This document shows positions 44,231 through 53,070 of a stretch of 64,000 nt of DNA, in pieces; position 1 is the stretch's first letter, and every line of letters starts with the position of its first letter. Origin of the DNA: Rhodobacteraceae bacterium EL53. GTDB lineage: Bacteria > Pseudomonadota > Alphaproteobacteria > Rhodobacterales > Rhodobacteraceae. The notes under the pieces are model-generated. The model searched no databases. It saw only the letters and a list, made by a program, of their open reading frames with translations, and was not told the DNA's origin. The translations under genes and the position numbers were made by a program. The DNA is taken from assembly GCA_900313015.1 (NCBI GenBank), contig OMPR01000010.1:1-64000 (forward strand). The letters run 5' to 3'.

Positions 44231-46111
44231 GTGTTTCACGTGAAACATTCAGACTTTGATGTAATAGTTATTGGTGCCGGACATGCTGGAACCGAGGCGG
44301 CACACGCATCTGCGCGGATGGGCGCCAAGACCGCGCTGGTCACGTTCAGTAAAAATGACATTGGGGTGTTATCCTGTAACCCAGCTATAGGTGGTCTTGG
44401 TAAAGGTCATTTGGTCCGAGAAATAGACGCGTTGGATGGCGTAATGGGACGTGTTGCCGATGCGTCTGGAATACAATTTCGCCTTCTGAACAGACGCAAA
44501 GGGCCAGCAGTCCAAGGACCGCGCACCCAAGCAGATCGCAAGTTATATCATAAACATATGCTTCAAGAGACAATGTCCCGATCAAACCTACATGTAATTG
44601 AAGGTGAAGTGATTGATATAGGTGTTAAGGATAGTAAAGTCGCAGGAGTAATCCTTGCTAATGGTGATGAGATTTCTTCACTTAAAGTAATCCTCACATC
44701 GGGCACTTTTCTAAGAGGCAAGATATTAATTGGATCTGAATCCAAAAGCGGAGGCCGAATGGGGGACAAACCCTCTATTCGTCTTGCAAAGAGGCTTGAA
44801 GATCTGGACTTGCCTTTGGGGCGCTTGAAAACAGGTACACCGCCTCGCCTGGATGGGAAAACGATAAAGTGGGAAGGTCTAGAAAAACAAAAGGGTGACG
44901 ACACACCGACGTTCTTTTCTTTCATGACGAAAGCAACCAGTACGCCACAAATCTCATGTTCGATCACGCACACAAACGAACATACACACGAGATAATCAA
45001 AGAAAATCTCGAAAAATCAGCGATGTATGGCGGACATGTAGAGGGCGTCGGACCTCGATATTGTCCGTCTATCGAAGACAAAATTGTGAGATTCTCCGAC
45101 AAGACTTCTCATCAGATTTTTCTGGAGCCGGAAGGAATTGATGACACGACTGTATACCCAAACGGGATTTCTACATCACTTCCTCTTGAGATCCAGGAGA
45201 AATATGTACGATCTATTTCAGGTTTGGAGAAAGTCGAAATTCTGCAACCTGGGTATGCAATCGAATATGATTACATCGATCCGCGAGTTTTAAGTGGAAA
45301 CCTAGAGCTAGACCGGATTTCCGGCCTCTACTTAGCCGGTCAGATCAACGGAACGACCGGATATGAAGAGGCAGCAGCTCAAGGCTTGGTAACTGGGTTA
45401 AGCGCAGTACGCTCTCTTAGGGGACAGGAGCCGCCAATTTTTGAGAGATCTTCGAGCTATATCGGGGTAATGATCAATGATCTTACAACACGAGGTGTTT
45501 CTGAGCCATATCGAATGTTCACTTCACGTGCTGAGTTCCGACTTTCCCTTCGTGCTGATAATGCCGACCAGAGGTTAACTGATTTCGGTTTGTCTCTTGG
45601 GTGTATTGAACAACCGCGTCAGGGAGTTGCGTCTGCTAAGATTGAGAAGCTCAAGGGCGTGACTCATCGTCTGAACAGCCAAAGCTTTACTCCAAAACAA
45701 GTTCAAGATGTTGGGATATCAGTAAGCCAGGATGGAAGCCGCAGAGATGGCATTGCTATCTTAGCCTTCCCTGATGTTCAATTCGAAGACATTCTAGCAC
45801 TAGTCCCAGGCCTTACCGATGTTGACCCAGAAATCCGCCGTCAAATAGAGCGAGATGCACTTTATTCTCACTATATTGAGCGGCAGGCCCGGGACATATT
45901 AGCGATGAAGCGTGATGAGGGAATAGAAATCCCACCTGATTTCGATTACTCCGCTTTGTCCAGCCTATCTAATGAACTAAAAGCAAAGATGGAACACCAT
46001 CGACCTAGGAATCTCTCTCAAGCTTCTAAGATTGAGGGTATAACTCCTGCGGCATTGACCCTCTTGCTAGCACACATCCGAAAGTCTGAAAAAATTCGGA
46101 GACGACAGTGA
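44231..46111 (+). CDS. mnmG: tRNA uridine-5-carboxymethylaminomethyl enzyme MnmG (GidA)
   Basis: This is a 626-residue FAD enzyme, partner of MnmE. The FAD motif is [14 protein letters not shown] (about residues 11-24), [22 protein letters not shown] and [20 protein letters not shown] are signatures, and a C-terminal helical domain (about 545-620) binds MnmE. The start is GTG. The codon at 44231 abuts the AGGGAG ribosome site, whereas a second GTG at 44240 has proper spacing and may be the true start. The first codons are formed by a perfect parS site (44232-44247), so they encode FHVKH. The gene is AT-richer than most of the window. Confidence 0.96.
   Translation: MFHVKHSDFDVIVIGAGHAGTEAAHASARMGAKTALVTFSKNDIGVLSCNPAIGGLGKGHLVREIDALDGVMGRVADASGIQFRLLNRRKGPAVQGPRTQADRKLYHKHMLQETMSRSNLHVIEGEVIDIGVKDSKVAGVILANGDEISSLKVILTSGTFLRGKILIGSESKSGGRMGDKPSIRLAKRLEDLDLPLGRLKTGTPPRLDGKTIKWEGLEKQKGDDTPTFFSFMTKATSTPQISCSITHTNEHTHEIIKENLEKSAMYGGHVEGVGPRYCPSIEDKIVRFSDKTSHQIFLEPEGIDDTTVYPNGISTSLPLEIQEKYVRSISGLEKVEILQPGYAIEYDYIDPRVLSGNLELDRISGLYLAGQINGTTGYEEAAAQGLVTGLSAVRSLRGQEPPIFERSSSYIGVMINDLTTRGVSEPYRMFTSRAEFRLSLRADNADQRLTDFGLSLGCIEQPRQGVASAKIEKLKGVTHRLNSQSFTPKQVQDVGISVSQDGSRRDGIAILAFPDVQFEDILALVPGLTDVDPEIRRQIERDALYSHYIERQARDILAMKRDEGIEIPPDFDYSALSSLSNELKAKMEHHRPRNLSQASKIEGITPAALTLLLAHIRKSEKIRRRQ
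44232..44247. promoter_or_regulatory. parS: parS site 1 (TGTTTCACGTGAAACA)
   Basis: A perfect 16-bp palindrome identical to the consensus ParB-binding site. It spans the candidate start codons of mnmG and lies about 3.4 kb right of the putative origin and 3.3 kb left of parB. Confidence 0.95.
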
Positions 46112-46719
46112 ATATCACCGCAGATAGTTTGGATGTTTCACGTGAAACATTCGAAAAATTGGAAACATTTGATGCACTTCTGAAAAAGTGGAATCCCAAA
46201 ATAAATTTGGTTTCTCGGAAAAGCCTAGCTGATGTGTGGGTTCGGCATATATCTGATTCACTTCAGGTATACAGTTGTTTAAAAGCTAGCGGACATTGGG
46301 TTGACCTGGGAAGCGGCGGTGGTTTCCCCGGAGTGATCGTCGCAATAGTAGCGTCGGTAGAAAACCCCGCGTTAAACGTTACACTAGTTGAAAGTGACCA
46401 GCGAAAATCGGCCTTTCTCAGGACGGTATTGCGCGAAACTGGATCGGTAGGGACGGTAATAACTGATCGCATTGAGAATATAGAACCACTCGATGCCGAT
46501 ATCTTATCCGCACGTGCTTTGTCGGATCTTCCTAGGCTTTTGGAATTTTCACAAAGGCACCTGAAGTCCACTGGCATTGGTTTGTTCCCCAAAGGGGCAA
46601 CATGGAAAAAAGAAGTCGAAGAGGCAAAGCAAGAATGGAACTTTGACTTTGAAGCAGTTAAAAGTGTGACAGAACCCTCTGCAGTTGTACTAAAGATCAA
46701 AGGAGTTGAACTTGCCTGA
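46108..46719 (+). CDS. rsmG: 16S rRNA (guanine527-N7)-methyltransferase RsmG (GidB)
   Basis: This is a 203-residue SAM-dependent methyltransferase acting on the 530 loop of 16S rRNA. The SAM motif is [17 protein letters not shown] (about residues 67-83), [13 protein letters not shown] follows, and [16 protein letters not shown] supplies the later motif. It starts with GTG overlapping the mnmG stop (GTGA). Residues 10-14 (VSRET) are encoded by a second perfect parS site. It is translationally coupled to parA downstream. Confidence 0.95.
   Translation: MNITADSLDVSRETFEKLETFDALLKKWNPKINLVSRKSLADVWVRHISDSLQVYSCLKASGHWVDLGSGGGFPGVIVAIVASVENPALNVTLVESDQRKSAFLRTVLRETGSVGTVITDRIENIEPLDADILSARALSDLPRLLEFSQRHLKSTGIGLFPKGATWKKEVEEAKQEWNFDFEAVKSVTEPSAVVLKIKGVELA
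46134..46149. promoter_or_regulatory. parS: parS site 2 (TGTTTCACGTGAAACA)
   Basis: Identical to parS site 1 and again a perfect palindrome, located inside codons 9-14 of rsmG in a different reading frame from the mnmG copy, 1.9 kb further right and about 560 bp before parA. Confidence 0.95.
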
Positions 46720-47515
46720 TCTTTCACGCCCAAATGGACCGAGAATTATCGCCGTTGCAAATCAAAAAGGCGGTGTTGGTAAGACCACAACTGCAATAAA
46801 TTTGGCATCTGCGTTGGTTGAAACTGGCCTGAAAGTTCTGATTGTAGACCTAGATCCACAGGGGAATGCGTCAACTGGGTTGGGGATTGAGGACCGGGCT
46901 GCCACTACTTATGAGCTGCTGGTAGATGATCTGCCGATAAATGATGTTATTCAAGAGACTGAAATACGGGGGCTGTCGATCATTCCCGCGACGGTCGATC
47001 TGAGCTCTGCAGATATCGAGTTGATTTCAAACGAAAAACGAAGCTTTCTGCTACATGATGCGCTACGCCAAACCGCGATGGACAAGTATGGGTGGGATTA
47101 CATTTTGATTGATTGTCCTCCATCTTTGAACTTGCTCACTGTCAACGCGATGGTAGCTTCTGATGCTGTATTGGTTCCTCTTCAAAGTGAATTCTATGCA
47201 CTAGAAGGGCTTTCCCAACTTATGCTTACAATTCGTGAAGTGCGTCAAACAGCTAATCCAAATCTCAGGATCGAGGGAGTTGTCTTAACGATGTACGACA
47301 AGCGAAATAACCTCTCTCAGCAAGTTGAAAAGGATGCACGAGACAATTTGGGAGAGCTCGTATTTGAAACCAAAATCCCGCGGAACGTGCGTGTTAGCGA
47401 AGCACCGTCATATGCAGTACCTGTATTGAGCTATGATACGAACTCAATGGGTGCGGTTGCTTATCGCGAACTCGCCGCAGAACTGCTAAGTAGACATACG
47501 AACGTTGTATCTTAA
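46712..47515 (+). CDS. parA: Chromosome partitioning ATPase ParA
   Basis: This is a 267-residue deviant Walker ATPase that drives origin segregation with ParB and parS. The signature lysine motif NQKGGVGKTTT is at about 17-27, and DLDPQGNAST and LIDCPPSLNLLT follow. I chose the TTG at 46712 because AAAGGAG lies six bases upstream and the resulting N-terminus ([17 protein letters not shown]) fits close relatives; a TTG two codons earlier abuts the ribosome site. It overlaps the rsmG stop by eight bases. Confidence 0.96.
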   Translation: MPDLSRPNGPRIIAVANQKGGVGKTTTAINLASALVETGLKVLIVDLDPQGNASTGLGIEDRAATTYELLVDDLPINDVIQETEIRGLSIIPATVDLSSADIELISNEKRSFLLHDALRQTAMDKYGWDYILIDCPPSLNLLTVNAMVASDAVLVPLQSEFYALEGLSQLMLTIREVRQTANPNLRIEGVVLTMYDKRNNLSQQVEKDARDNLGELVFETKIPRNVRVSEAPSYAVPVLSYDTNSMGAVAYRELAAELLSRHTNVVS

Positions 47516-47535
47516 GCAACTAGGAGGACTCTGAA

Positions 47536-48432
47536 TTGGCATCCAAAAACTCAAAACCACGTGGGTTGGGCCGTGGCCTCTCTGCTCTGATGGCTGATGT
47601 TTCTCAAGACTCTGGCATTCAGGAACCATCCATTTCCCGTCGACCGGATCAAACTGTCCCAATCGAGAAATTGAAGGCTAACCCTAATCAGCCCAGGCGA
47701 ACCTTTAATCAAGGGGACCTGGACGACTTGGCGGCGTCGATCAAAGAAAAGGGCATTCTTCAGCCTTTGATCGTGAGGCCAATTTCAGGCGGAGATTATG
47801 AAATTGTAGCAGGAGAGCGGCGCTGGCGGGCAGCTCAGATTTCTCAGCTACATGATGTTCCTGTTCTGGTTCGTGAGCTAGATGACACCGAAGTTCTAGA
47901 GATAGCGATTATCGAGAACATTCAACGTGCTGATTTAAACGCTGTGGAAGAGGCGGCGGGCTTTCGGCAACTGATGGATAAGTTTGGTCATACGCAGGAG
48001 AAGCTAGCTGCTGCGTTGGGTAAAAGTCGTAGCCACATTGCCAATCTTTTGCGGTTACTCTCTTTACCCGAAGATGTTCAAGAACTCGTTGTCGCCGGGG
48101 ATTTGTCAGCAGGGCATGCCCGTGCGTTGATTACGTCTGAAAACCCATCTGAGTTGGCAAAGATCGTCGTTCGTGATGGCCTGTCTGTCCGCGCGACTGA
48201 GGCTTTGGTAAAGCGCCAGCAGCAGCCTGACACACCGGTAAATACCACGCCTAAGGCAAAGTCAAGTGGTGAAAAAGATGCAGATACAAGAGCACTTGAA
48301 CGGGATCTGTCAGCGATCTTGGCGATGAAAGTGGCAATCAATCACAAGGCTGGAACCGAAATGGGGCAGGTGACTTTGACCTATGAAAACCTGGATCAAC
48401 TCGATGATTTGTGCGCCAAACTTAGCCGTTAG
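47536..48432 (+). CDS. parB: Chromosome partitioning protein ParB
   Basis: This is a 298-residue CTP-dependent DNA clamp that loads at parS. It begins with RGLGRGLSALM, the ParA-contacting leader. The CTP-binding motif is IVAGERRWRAAQ (about 90-101), the helix-turn-helix region is KLAAALGKSRSHIANLLRLL (about 155-175), and a C-terminal dimerisation domain follows. It starts with TTG eight bases after AGGAGG. Two matching parS sites lie just upstream in mnmG and rsmG. Its end overlaps the convergent YbaN-like gene by 11 bp. Confidence 0.96.
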   Translation: MASKNSKPRGLGRGLSALMADVSQDSGIQEPSISRRPDQTVPIEKLKANPNQPRRTFNQGDLDDLAASIKEKGILQPLIVRPISGGDYEIVAGERRWRAAQISQLHDVPVLVRELDDTEVLEIAIIENIQRADLNAVEEAAGFRQLMDKFGHTQEKLAAALGKSRSHIANLLRLLSLPEDVQELVVAGDLSAGHARALITSENPSELAKIVVRDGLSVRATEALVKRQQQPDTPVNTTPKAKSSGEKDADTRALERDLSAILAMKVAINHKAGTEMGQVTLTYENLDQLDDLCAKLSR

Positions 48433-48775
48433 GGCGTGTCCAGATAAAAGTAAGAACGCCACCTAAGACGATGAATTGAATGGCAATGACATGAGAGGGG
48501 ACTCCCATGATCAGTGAAAATAGAAAAACGGCAGCTATCGAAATGGTAGCTGCCTTTTTTGCTTTCGGACGAATAGCACCCGAATTTTGCCAATCTAGGA
48601 TCATAGGTCCAAACAGGCGGTGCGTGACCAACCAAGTATGCAGTCGCTCGGATGATTTCGCGAAGAAGAATGCGGCCAATAGCAAAAATGGGACTGTTGG
48701 GAGAAGAGGGAGAACAGCGCCGATTAGGGCTAGTCCCACACACATCAACCCTAAGAGTGTCCATAGATATTTCAT
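48422..48775 (-). CDS. YbaN/DUF454-family membrane protein
   Basis: This is a 117-residue inner-membrane protein with a conserved N-terminal helix (LWTLLGLMCVGLALIGAVLPLLPTVPFLLLAAFFFAKSS, the DUF454 signature), the block RLHTWLVTHRLFGP and two later helices. The function of the family is unknown. It is the last gene of the leftward rph-rdgB-hemW-ybaN run, three bases after the hemW stop. Confidence 0.88.
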   Translation of the reverse strand: MKYLWTLLGLMCVGLALIGAVLPLLPTVPFLLLAAFFFAKSSERLHTWLVTHRLFGPMILDWQNSGAIRPKAKKAATISIAAVFLFSLIMGVPSHVIAIQFIVLGGVLTFIWTRPNG

Positions 48776-48778
48776 TGA

Positions 48779-49936
48779 TTAATCCGTGAGCAAATGGCGA
48801 ATTACCGCGTTCAAAACAGCTCGACCATCTTCTGTAGTTCTTAGGATTTGGTTCTCTAAAACGACCATGCCAATTTCGATAAGATGATCGACTTTTTCCT
48901 TGGGGAGTTCAGATCCAAGGATCCGTTGGTACCTGTCCAAATCTAGACCTGTTTTCACGCGGAGCCCCATCATCAGGTACTCTTCCACATGTTCTAGTGG
49001 ATCTAAGGCCGTCCGTGTTTTTTCACCGGATCCCTGATCGACAAATTGCAACCAACGTTGAGGCGCTGAGGGGGCTTCGATCGCGTAGCGAGTTCCACCT
49101 AGGGTCAACCTCGCATGAGCACCGGGGCCAATACCTATGTAATCCCCATAATTCCAGTAGATCAGGTTGTGTCGTGATTCAGACCCTAATTTGGCATGAT
49201 TAGAGACTTCGTAGGCGGGCATACCGTGCGCTTCGCAGATGTCTTGTGTTGCATGATACATATCGGCGGCTGAGTCATCTGTGGGCAGACCGTGCAATTT
49301 TCCTATAGCATATCTGTCCGCGAAGGCCGTGCCTTGTTCGATGGTTAGTTGATACAGTGAAAGGTGATCGATTGCCATCGAGAGGGCAGAGGTGAGTTCC
49401 GCCCGCCATTGCGCTAGTGTTTGATCTTGGCGGGCATAGATCAAATCAAAGCTGACGCGATCAAAACAGGACCGAGCGATATCAAAAGCGGTTCGGGCTT
49501 CTGATACTGTGTGGATGCGGCCCAATCGGCGTAGGTCCGTATCATTGAGAGCTTGAATACCCATCGAGATGCGGTTCACGCCAGCCTGTTTAAAGCCTTG
49601 GAACTTGCCTGCTTCGACTGAACTTGGGTTCGCCTCAAGCGTGATTTCTATGTCGTTTGCCCCGGACCAGTGAGATTGAGCAGCTTCGATGACGGCGGCA
49701 ACTGTATCTGGATCCATAAGGGATGGGGTGCCGCCACCGAAGTAGATGCTGTTCAGAACCCGATTAGGGGTTTCAAGTGCGATCCTATCGAGTTCCGAAA
49801 TATAGGCTCTAACCCAGGCCTTTTGGTCAATTTTTCGGACAACATGGCTGTTGAAGTCACAATAGGGGCATTTGGCCTCGCAAAAGGGCCAATGCACGTA
49901 GAGGCCAAAACCCCCATGGCGCCAATCATCCGTCAA
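48779..49936 (-). CDS. hemW: Radical SAM haem chaperone HemW
   Basis: This is a 385-residue radical SAM protein. The iron-sulfur motif is CEAKCPYCDFNSH (about residues 19-31). CDFNSH rather than the HemN CxxC...C pattern marks it as HemW, which inserts haem into respiratory proteins, rather than the anaerobic coproporphyrinogen oxidase. YFGGGTPSLM and the C-terminal HemN-like domain are present. It overlaps rdgB by 11 bp. Confidence 0.93.
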   Translation of the reverse strand: MTDDWRHGGFGLYVHWPFCEAKCPYCDFNSHVVRKIDQKAWVRAYISELDRIALETPNRVLNSIYFGGGTPSLMDPDTVAAVIEAAQSHWSGANDIEITLEANPSSVEAGKFQGFKQAGVNRISMGIQALNDTDLRRLGRIHTVSEARTAFDIARSCFDRVSFDLIYARQDQTLAQWRAELTSALSMAIDHLSLYQLTIEQGTAFADRYAIGKLHGLPTDDSAADMYHATQDICEAHGMPAYEVSNHAKLGSESRHNLIYWNYGDYIGIGPGAHARLTLGGTRYAIEAPSAPQRWLQFVDQGSGEKTRTALDPLEHVEEYLMMGLRVKTGLDLDRYQRILGSELPKEKVDHLIEIGMVVLENQILRTTEDGRAVLNAVIRHLLTD

Positions 49937-50540
49937 AGCAGCCCTTTACAAATTGGGCGACCGCTTTTCCGCGGTGACTGATCTTGTTTTTTTCCCAGCG
50001 GTCCATCTCGGCGAATGTAATGTCATATCCGTCAGGGACAAACATTGGATCGTATCCAAAGCCATCTTTTCCACGCATGGGCCAGATCAAGCTACCGAGG
50101 GCCACGCCTTCGAAGACTTCGTCATGACCATCAGGCCATGCAATGACAAGCGTGCTGCGGAATTGAGCCAAACGTGGGTGTGGCGCGTTTGCTGCCTCTA
50201 GCTCGGTATGGGCGCGGGTCATGGCCATGACGAAGTCACGCCCATTTCCAGTCTCTGCCCAATCGGCCGTATACACACCGGGCGCACCGTTCAATGCATC
50301 GATGGTGATGCCTGAGTCATCCGAAAGACAGGGTAGGCCGGTTGCTTTGGCCGCGGCATGTGCTTTGATCCGGGCATTGCCGGCAAATGTATCTTCGGTT
50401 TCTTCGGGTTCGGGCAGATCCATATCGCTTGCTCCGACCACTTTGACGCCAAAGGGCTCAAGAAGATGTATCATCTCCTCAAGCTTACCTTTGTTGTGCG
50501 TGGCGAGAACAAGTGTCCCGCCTTCGAACTTGCGGATCAT
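49926..50540 (-). CDS. rdgB: XTP/dITP pyrophosphatase (RdgB/HAM1)
   Basis: This is a 204-residue house-cleaning enzyme that removes ITP, dITP and XTP. The N-terminal [14 protein letters not shown], the central [24 protein letters not shown] and GFGYDPMF, and the C-terminal [10 protein letters not shown] are all signatures. It overlaps rph by four bases upstream and hemW downstream. Confidence 0.96.
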   Translation of the reverse strand: MIRKFEGGTLVLATHNKGKLEEMIHLLEPFGVKVVGASDMDLPEPEETEDTFAGNARIKAHAAAKATGLPCLSDDSGITIDALNGAPGVYTADWAETGNGRDFVMAMTRAHTELEAANAPHPRLAQFRSTLVIAWPDGHDEVFEGVALGSLIWPMRGKDGFGYDPMFVPDGYDITFAEMDRWEKNKISHRGKAVAQFVKGCFDG

Positions 50541-51250
50541 GCTGCGGCTGCCTTTTGCATCGCGGCCAGTTCGCCCACGCCTTTTTCAGCTAGGTCCATC
50601 AACTGGTTCATTTGATCACGGCTAAAGACAGAGCCTTCCGCGCTCATCTGGATTTCGATCAACTTGCCGGACCCGGTCATGATAAAGTTGCCATCAACAC
50701 CAGCCTCAGAATCTTCGGGATAGTCCAGATCCAAAACGGGCTGACCCGCATAGATACCACAGGAAACAGCGGCGACAGGATCCACCAGAGGATCAGAAAT
50801 TACATCACCAGCTTTCATTAGCTTGTTTACGGCCAGACGCAGAGCAACCCAACCGCCAGTGATCGAGGCGCAGCGGGTGCCGCCATCTGCTTGCAGAACG
50901 TCACAATCCACGGTGATCTGACGCTCACCCAAGGCGACGCGATCCACACCAGCGCGCAGGGCACGACCGATGAGGCGTTGGATCTCAACGGTGCGACCGC
51001 CTTGTTTACCACTGGCGGCTTCACGGCGCATGCGGGTGTTGGTTGCGCGGGGCAGCATGCCGTACTCAGCTGTGACCCAACCGAGACCCGATCCCTTGAT
51101 AAACGGGGGCACGCGATCTTCGATTGTGGCGGTGCACAGAACGTGGGTGTCGCCCATTTTGATCAGGCACGAGCCCTCGGCGTGTTTGGTAAAGCCGGTC
51201 TCGAAAGATACGGCACGCATTTGGTTCAATTCTCGTCCTGAGGGGCGCAT
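50537..51250 (-). CDS. rph: Ribonuclease PH
   Basis: This is a 237-residue phosphorolytic 3'-exoribonuclease that matures tRNA ends. It begins [20 protein letters not shown] and contains [39 protein letters not shown]-like [17 protein letters not shown], and [18 protein letters not shown] with the phosphate-binding and catalytic residues. It is first in the leftward operon and divergent from hrcA (115 bp). Confidence 0.97.
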   Translation of the reverse strand: MRPSGRELNQMRAVSFETGFTKHAEGSCLIKMGDTHVLCTATIEDRVPPFIKGSGLGWVTAEYGMLPRATNTRMRREAASGKQGGRTVEIQRLIGRALRAGVDRVALGERQITVDCDVLQADGGTRCASITGGWVALRLAVNKLMKAGDVISDPLVDPVAAVSCGIYAGQPVLDLDYPEDSEAGVDGNFIMTGSGKLIEIQMSAEGSVFSRDQMNQLMDLAEKGVGELAAMQKAAAA

Positions 51251-51311
51251 GGGATTTCCTTTGTTATCTAGGCTGGGGATAACGTCGTGCGGGGCGGGGA
51301 TGCAAGCCCGA

Positions 51312-51339
51312 TTGACCTTTGCTGCAAGTGCACTTTAAT
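51312..51339 (+). promoter_or_regulatory. Candidate hrcA promoter
   Basis: TTGACC (51312-51317), a 16-base spacer and TTTAAT (51334-51339), 26 bases before the hrcA ATG. No CIRCE element (TTAGCACTC-type inverted repeat) is visible in this gap. Confidence 0.4.
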
Positions 51340-51365
51340 GGCAAACGAACTTAAGGTGACCTGAT

Positions 51366-52430
51366 ATGTCGGACGCTGGCAAAATTCTGGAAGAGATGAA
51401 CGATCGATCGCGCGAAGTTTTTCGCATGGTCGTGCAATCGTACATTGATAGTGGTGAGCCAGTCGGCAGCCGCACGTTGACCCGCACCCTGAGCGAAAAG
51501 GTGAGCGCGGCAACAGTTCGAAATGTCATGCAAGACCTTGAGTATCTTGGATTGCTTGATAGCCCACATGTCAGTGCGGGTCGCGTCCCAACGCAGTTAG
51601 GGTTGCGGATGTTCGTGGATGGGCTGCTAGAGGTTGGCGATCTGAACGCGACGGATCGCAAAAAGATCGACGCGACGCTTGGTGATAACTCACGCGATGT
51701 TGGCGGTATGTTAGACCGGGTTGGGGCTGCATTATCTGGCGTAACCCAAGGGGCGTCGTTGGTCCTAACCCCAAAGCATGAGGCGGAAATCCGCCATATA
51801 GAGTTCGTGTCGCTCGCCCATGACAGGGCGTTGGTGGTTTTGGTGTTCTCGGACGGGCATGTCGAAAACCGGTTGTTTACACCGCCCCCAGGCCAAACGC
51901 CCAGTTCCATGCGCGAGGCGGCGAACTTCCTGAATGCGTTGATCGAAGGAAAAACTCTTAGCGAAGTGCGCAGTACAATTCAGCGTGAAATTCTGGCGCG
52001 ACGTCAGGAAATCGATGTACTCGCCGGTGAGATGGTCGAAAGTGGATTGGCTGTTTGGGATGGTGAAGGCGAGGATTCAGAGCGACTCATCGTGCGGGGA
52101 CGGGCGAATCTATTGGGGGACGCCGCACCCGAAGACGAGTTGGACCGCATTCGAACCCTTTTTGACGACCTGGAACGCAAACGTGATATCGCTGAATTTC
52201 TCGAGTTGACCGAGGATGGCGAGGGTGTGCGCATTTTTATTGGATCAGAGAACAAACTTTTTTCACTTTCGGGTTCCTCTCTGGTCGTGTCTCCCTATAT
52301 GAACGCTGATCGAAAGATCATCGGTGCGGTTGGGGTCATTGGACCAACGCGCCTGAATTACGGACGGATCGTGCCGATTGTGGACTACACGGCGCAGCTG
52401 GTTGGAAAGTTGATTTCTGATCGGAGTTAG
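51366..52430 (+). CDS. hrcA: Heat-inducible transcription repressor HrcA
   Basis: This is a 354-residue repressor that binds CIRCE operators of groE genes. The N-terminal winged helix contains VGSRTLTRTLSEKVSAATVRNVMQDLEYLGLL (about 40-72), and the C-terminal GAF-like domain ends GAVGVIGPTRLNYGRIVPIVDYTAQLV, a family signature. It heads the hrcA-grpE pair. Confidence 0.96.
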   Translation: MSDAGKILEEMNDRSREVFRMVVQSYIDSGEPVGSRTLTRTLSEKVSAATVRNVMQDLEYLGLLDSPHVSAGRVPTQLGLRMFVDGLLEVGDLNATDRKKIDATLGDNSRDVGGMLDRVGAALSGVTQGASLVLTPKHEAEIRHIEFVSLAHDRALVVLVFSDGHVENRLFTPPPGQTPSSMREAANFLNALIEGKTLSEVRSTIQREILARRQEIDVLAGEMVESGLAVWDGEGEDSERLIVRGRANLLGDAAPEDELDRIRTLFDDLERKRDIAEFLELTEDGEGVRIFIGSENKLFSLSGSSLVVSPYMNADRKIIGAVGVIGPTRLNYGRIVPIVDYTAQLVGKLISDRS

Positions 52431-52439
52431 AGGTGAAAA

Positions 52440-53003
52440 ATGGCTGAGCCCAAGAACGAAAATTTTCTCGATGATATCGACACTGCCGAGGCCGAAGAAA
52501 TGGCTGAAGAGTTTGCTGAGATCGATGATGCGGCACTGGAAGTAGAAGAGCTGCGCGCGGAACGTGACCAACTAAAAGACCGCTTCATGCGGGCTTTGGC
52601 TGATGCCGAGAATTCCCGCAAGCGTGGCGACAAAGCACGCCGGGATGCAGAACAGTATGGCGGGTCCAAGTTGGCGCGTGATTTGTTGCCAGTGTACGAC
52701 AATATGAAGCGCGCACTCGAAGCCGCCTCTGATGAGCAAAAAGAAGTGTCTGCGGGTTTGATCGAAGGTGTTGAGTTGACCTTGCGTGCTTTGGCTGGTG
52801 TGTTTGAAAAGCACGGTATTACGGTTTTGACACCAGAAGTTGGTGATCGTTTTGACCCGCAGTTCCACGAAGCGATGTTCGAAGCGCCGGTGCCCGGCAC
52901 CAGAGCGGGCGATATCATTCAGGTCGCGGCCGAAGGTTTCATGCTGCACGACCGCTTGCTGCGTCCAGCGCAGGTTGGGGTGTCTTCAACACCTGCGGCT
53001 TAA
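52440..53003 (+). CDS. grpE: Nucleotide exchange factor GrpE
   Basis: This is a 187-residue co-chaperone of DnaK. It has an acidic N-terminal tail, a long coiled-coil helix (about 35-95; DRFMRALADAENSRKRGDKARRDAEQY) and the beta domain with FDPQFHEAMFEAPVPGTRAGDIIQVAAEGFMLHDRLLRPAQVGVS. It lies nine bases after hrcA with an AGAGG ribosome site and ends near the shared terminator with mutS. Confidence 0.97.
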   Translation: MAEPKNENFLDDIDTAEAEEMAEEFAEIDDAALEVEELRAERDQLKDRFMRALADAENSRKRGDKARRDAEQYGGSKLARDLLPVYDNMKRALEAASDEQKEVSAGLIEGVELTLRALAGVFEKHGITVLTPEVGDRFDPQFHEAMFEAPVPGTRAGDIIQVAAEGFMLHDRLLRPAQVGVSSTPAA

Positions 53004-53039
53004 ATCGCATCCGCATAAAGCGGAGTTTGTTACAGCCTT

Positions 53040-53070
53040 AAAGAGGCGGTCAGGTTTTGGCCGCCTCTTT
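53040..53070. terminator. Bidirectional terminator between grpE and mutS
   Basis: A 10-bp perfect stem AAAGAGGCGG / CCGCCTCTTT, 11-nt loop, flanked by A-rich and T-rich ends, works in both directions. The right arm and loop encode the last codons of mutS, including its stop. Confidence 0.75.
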
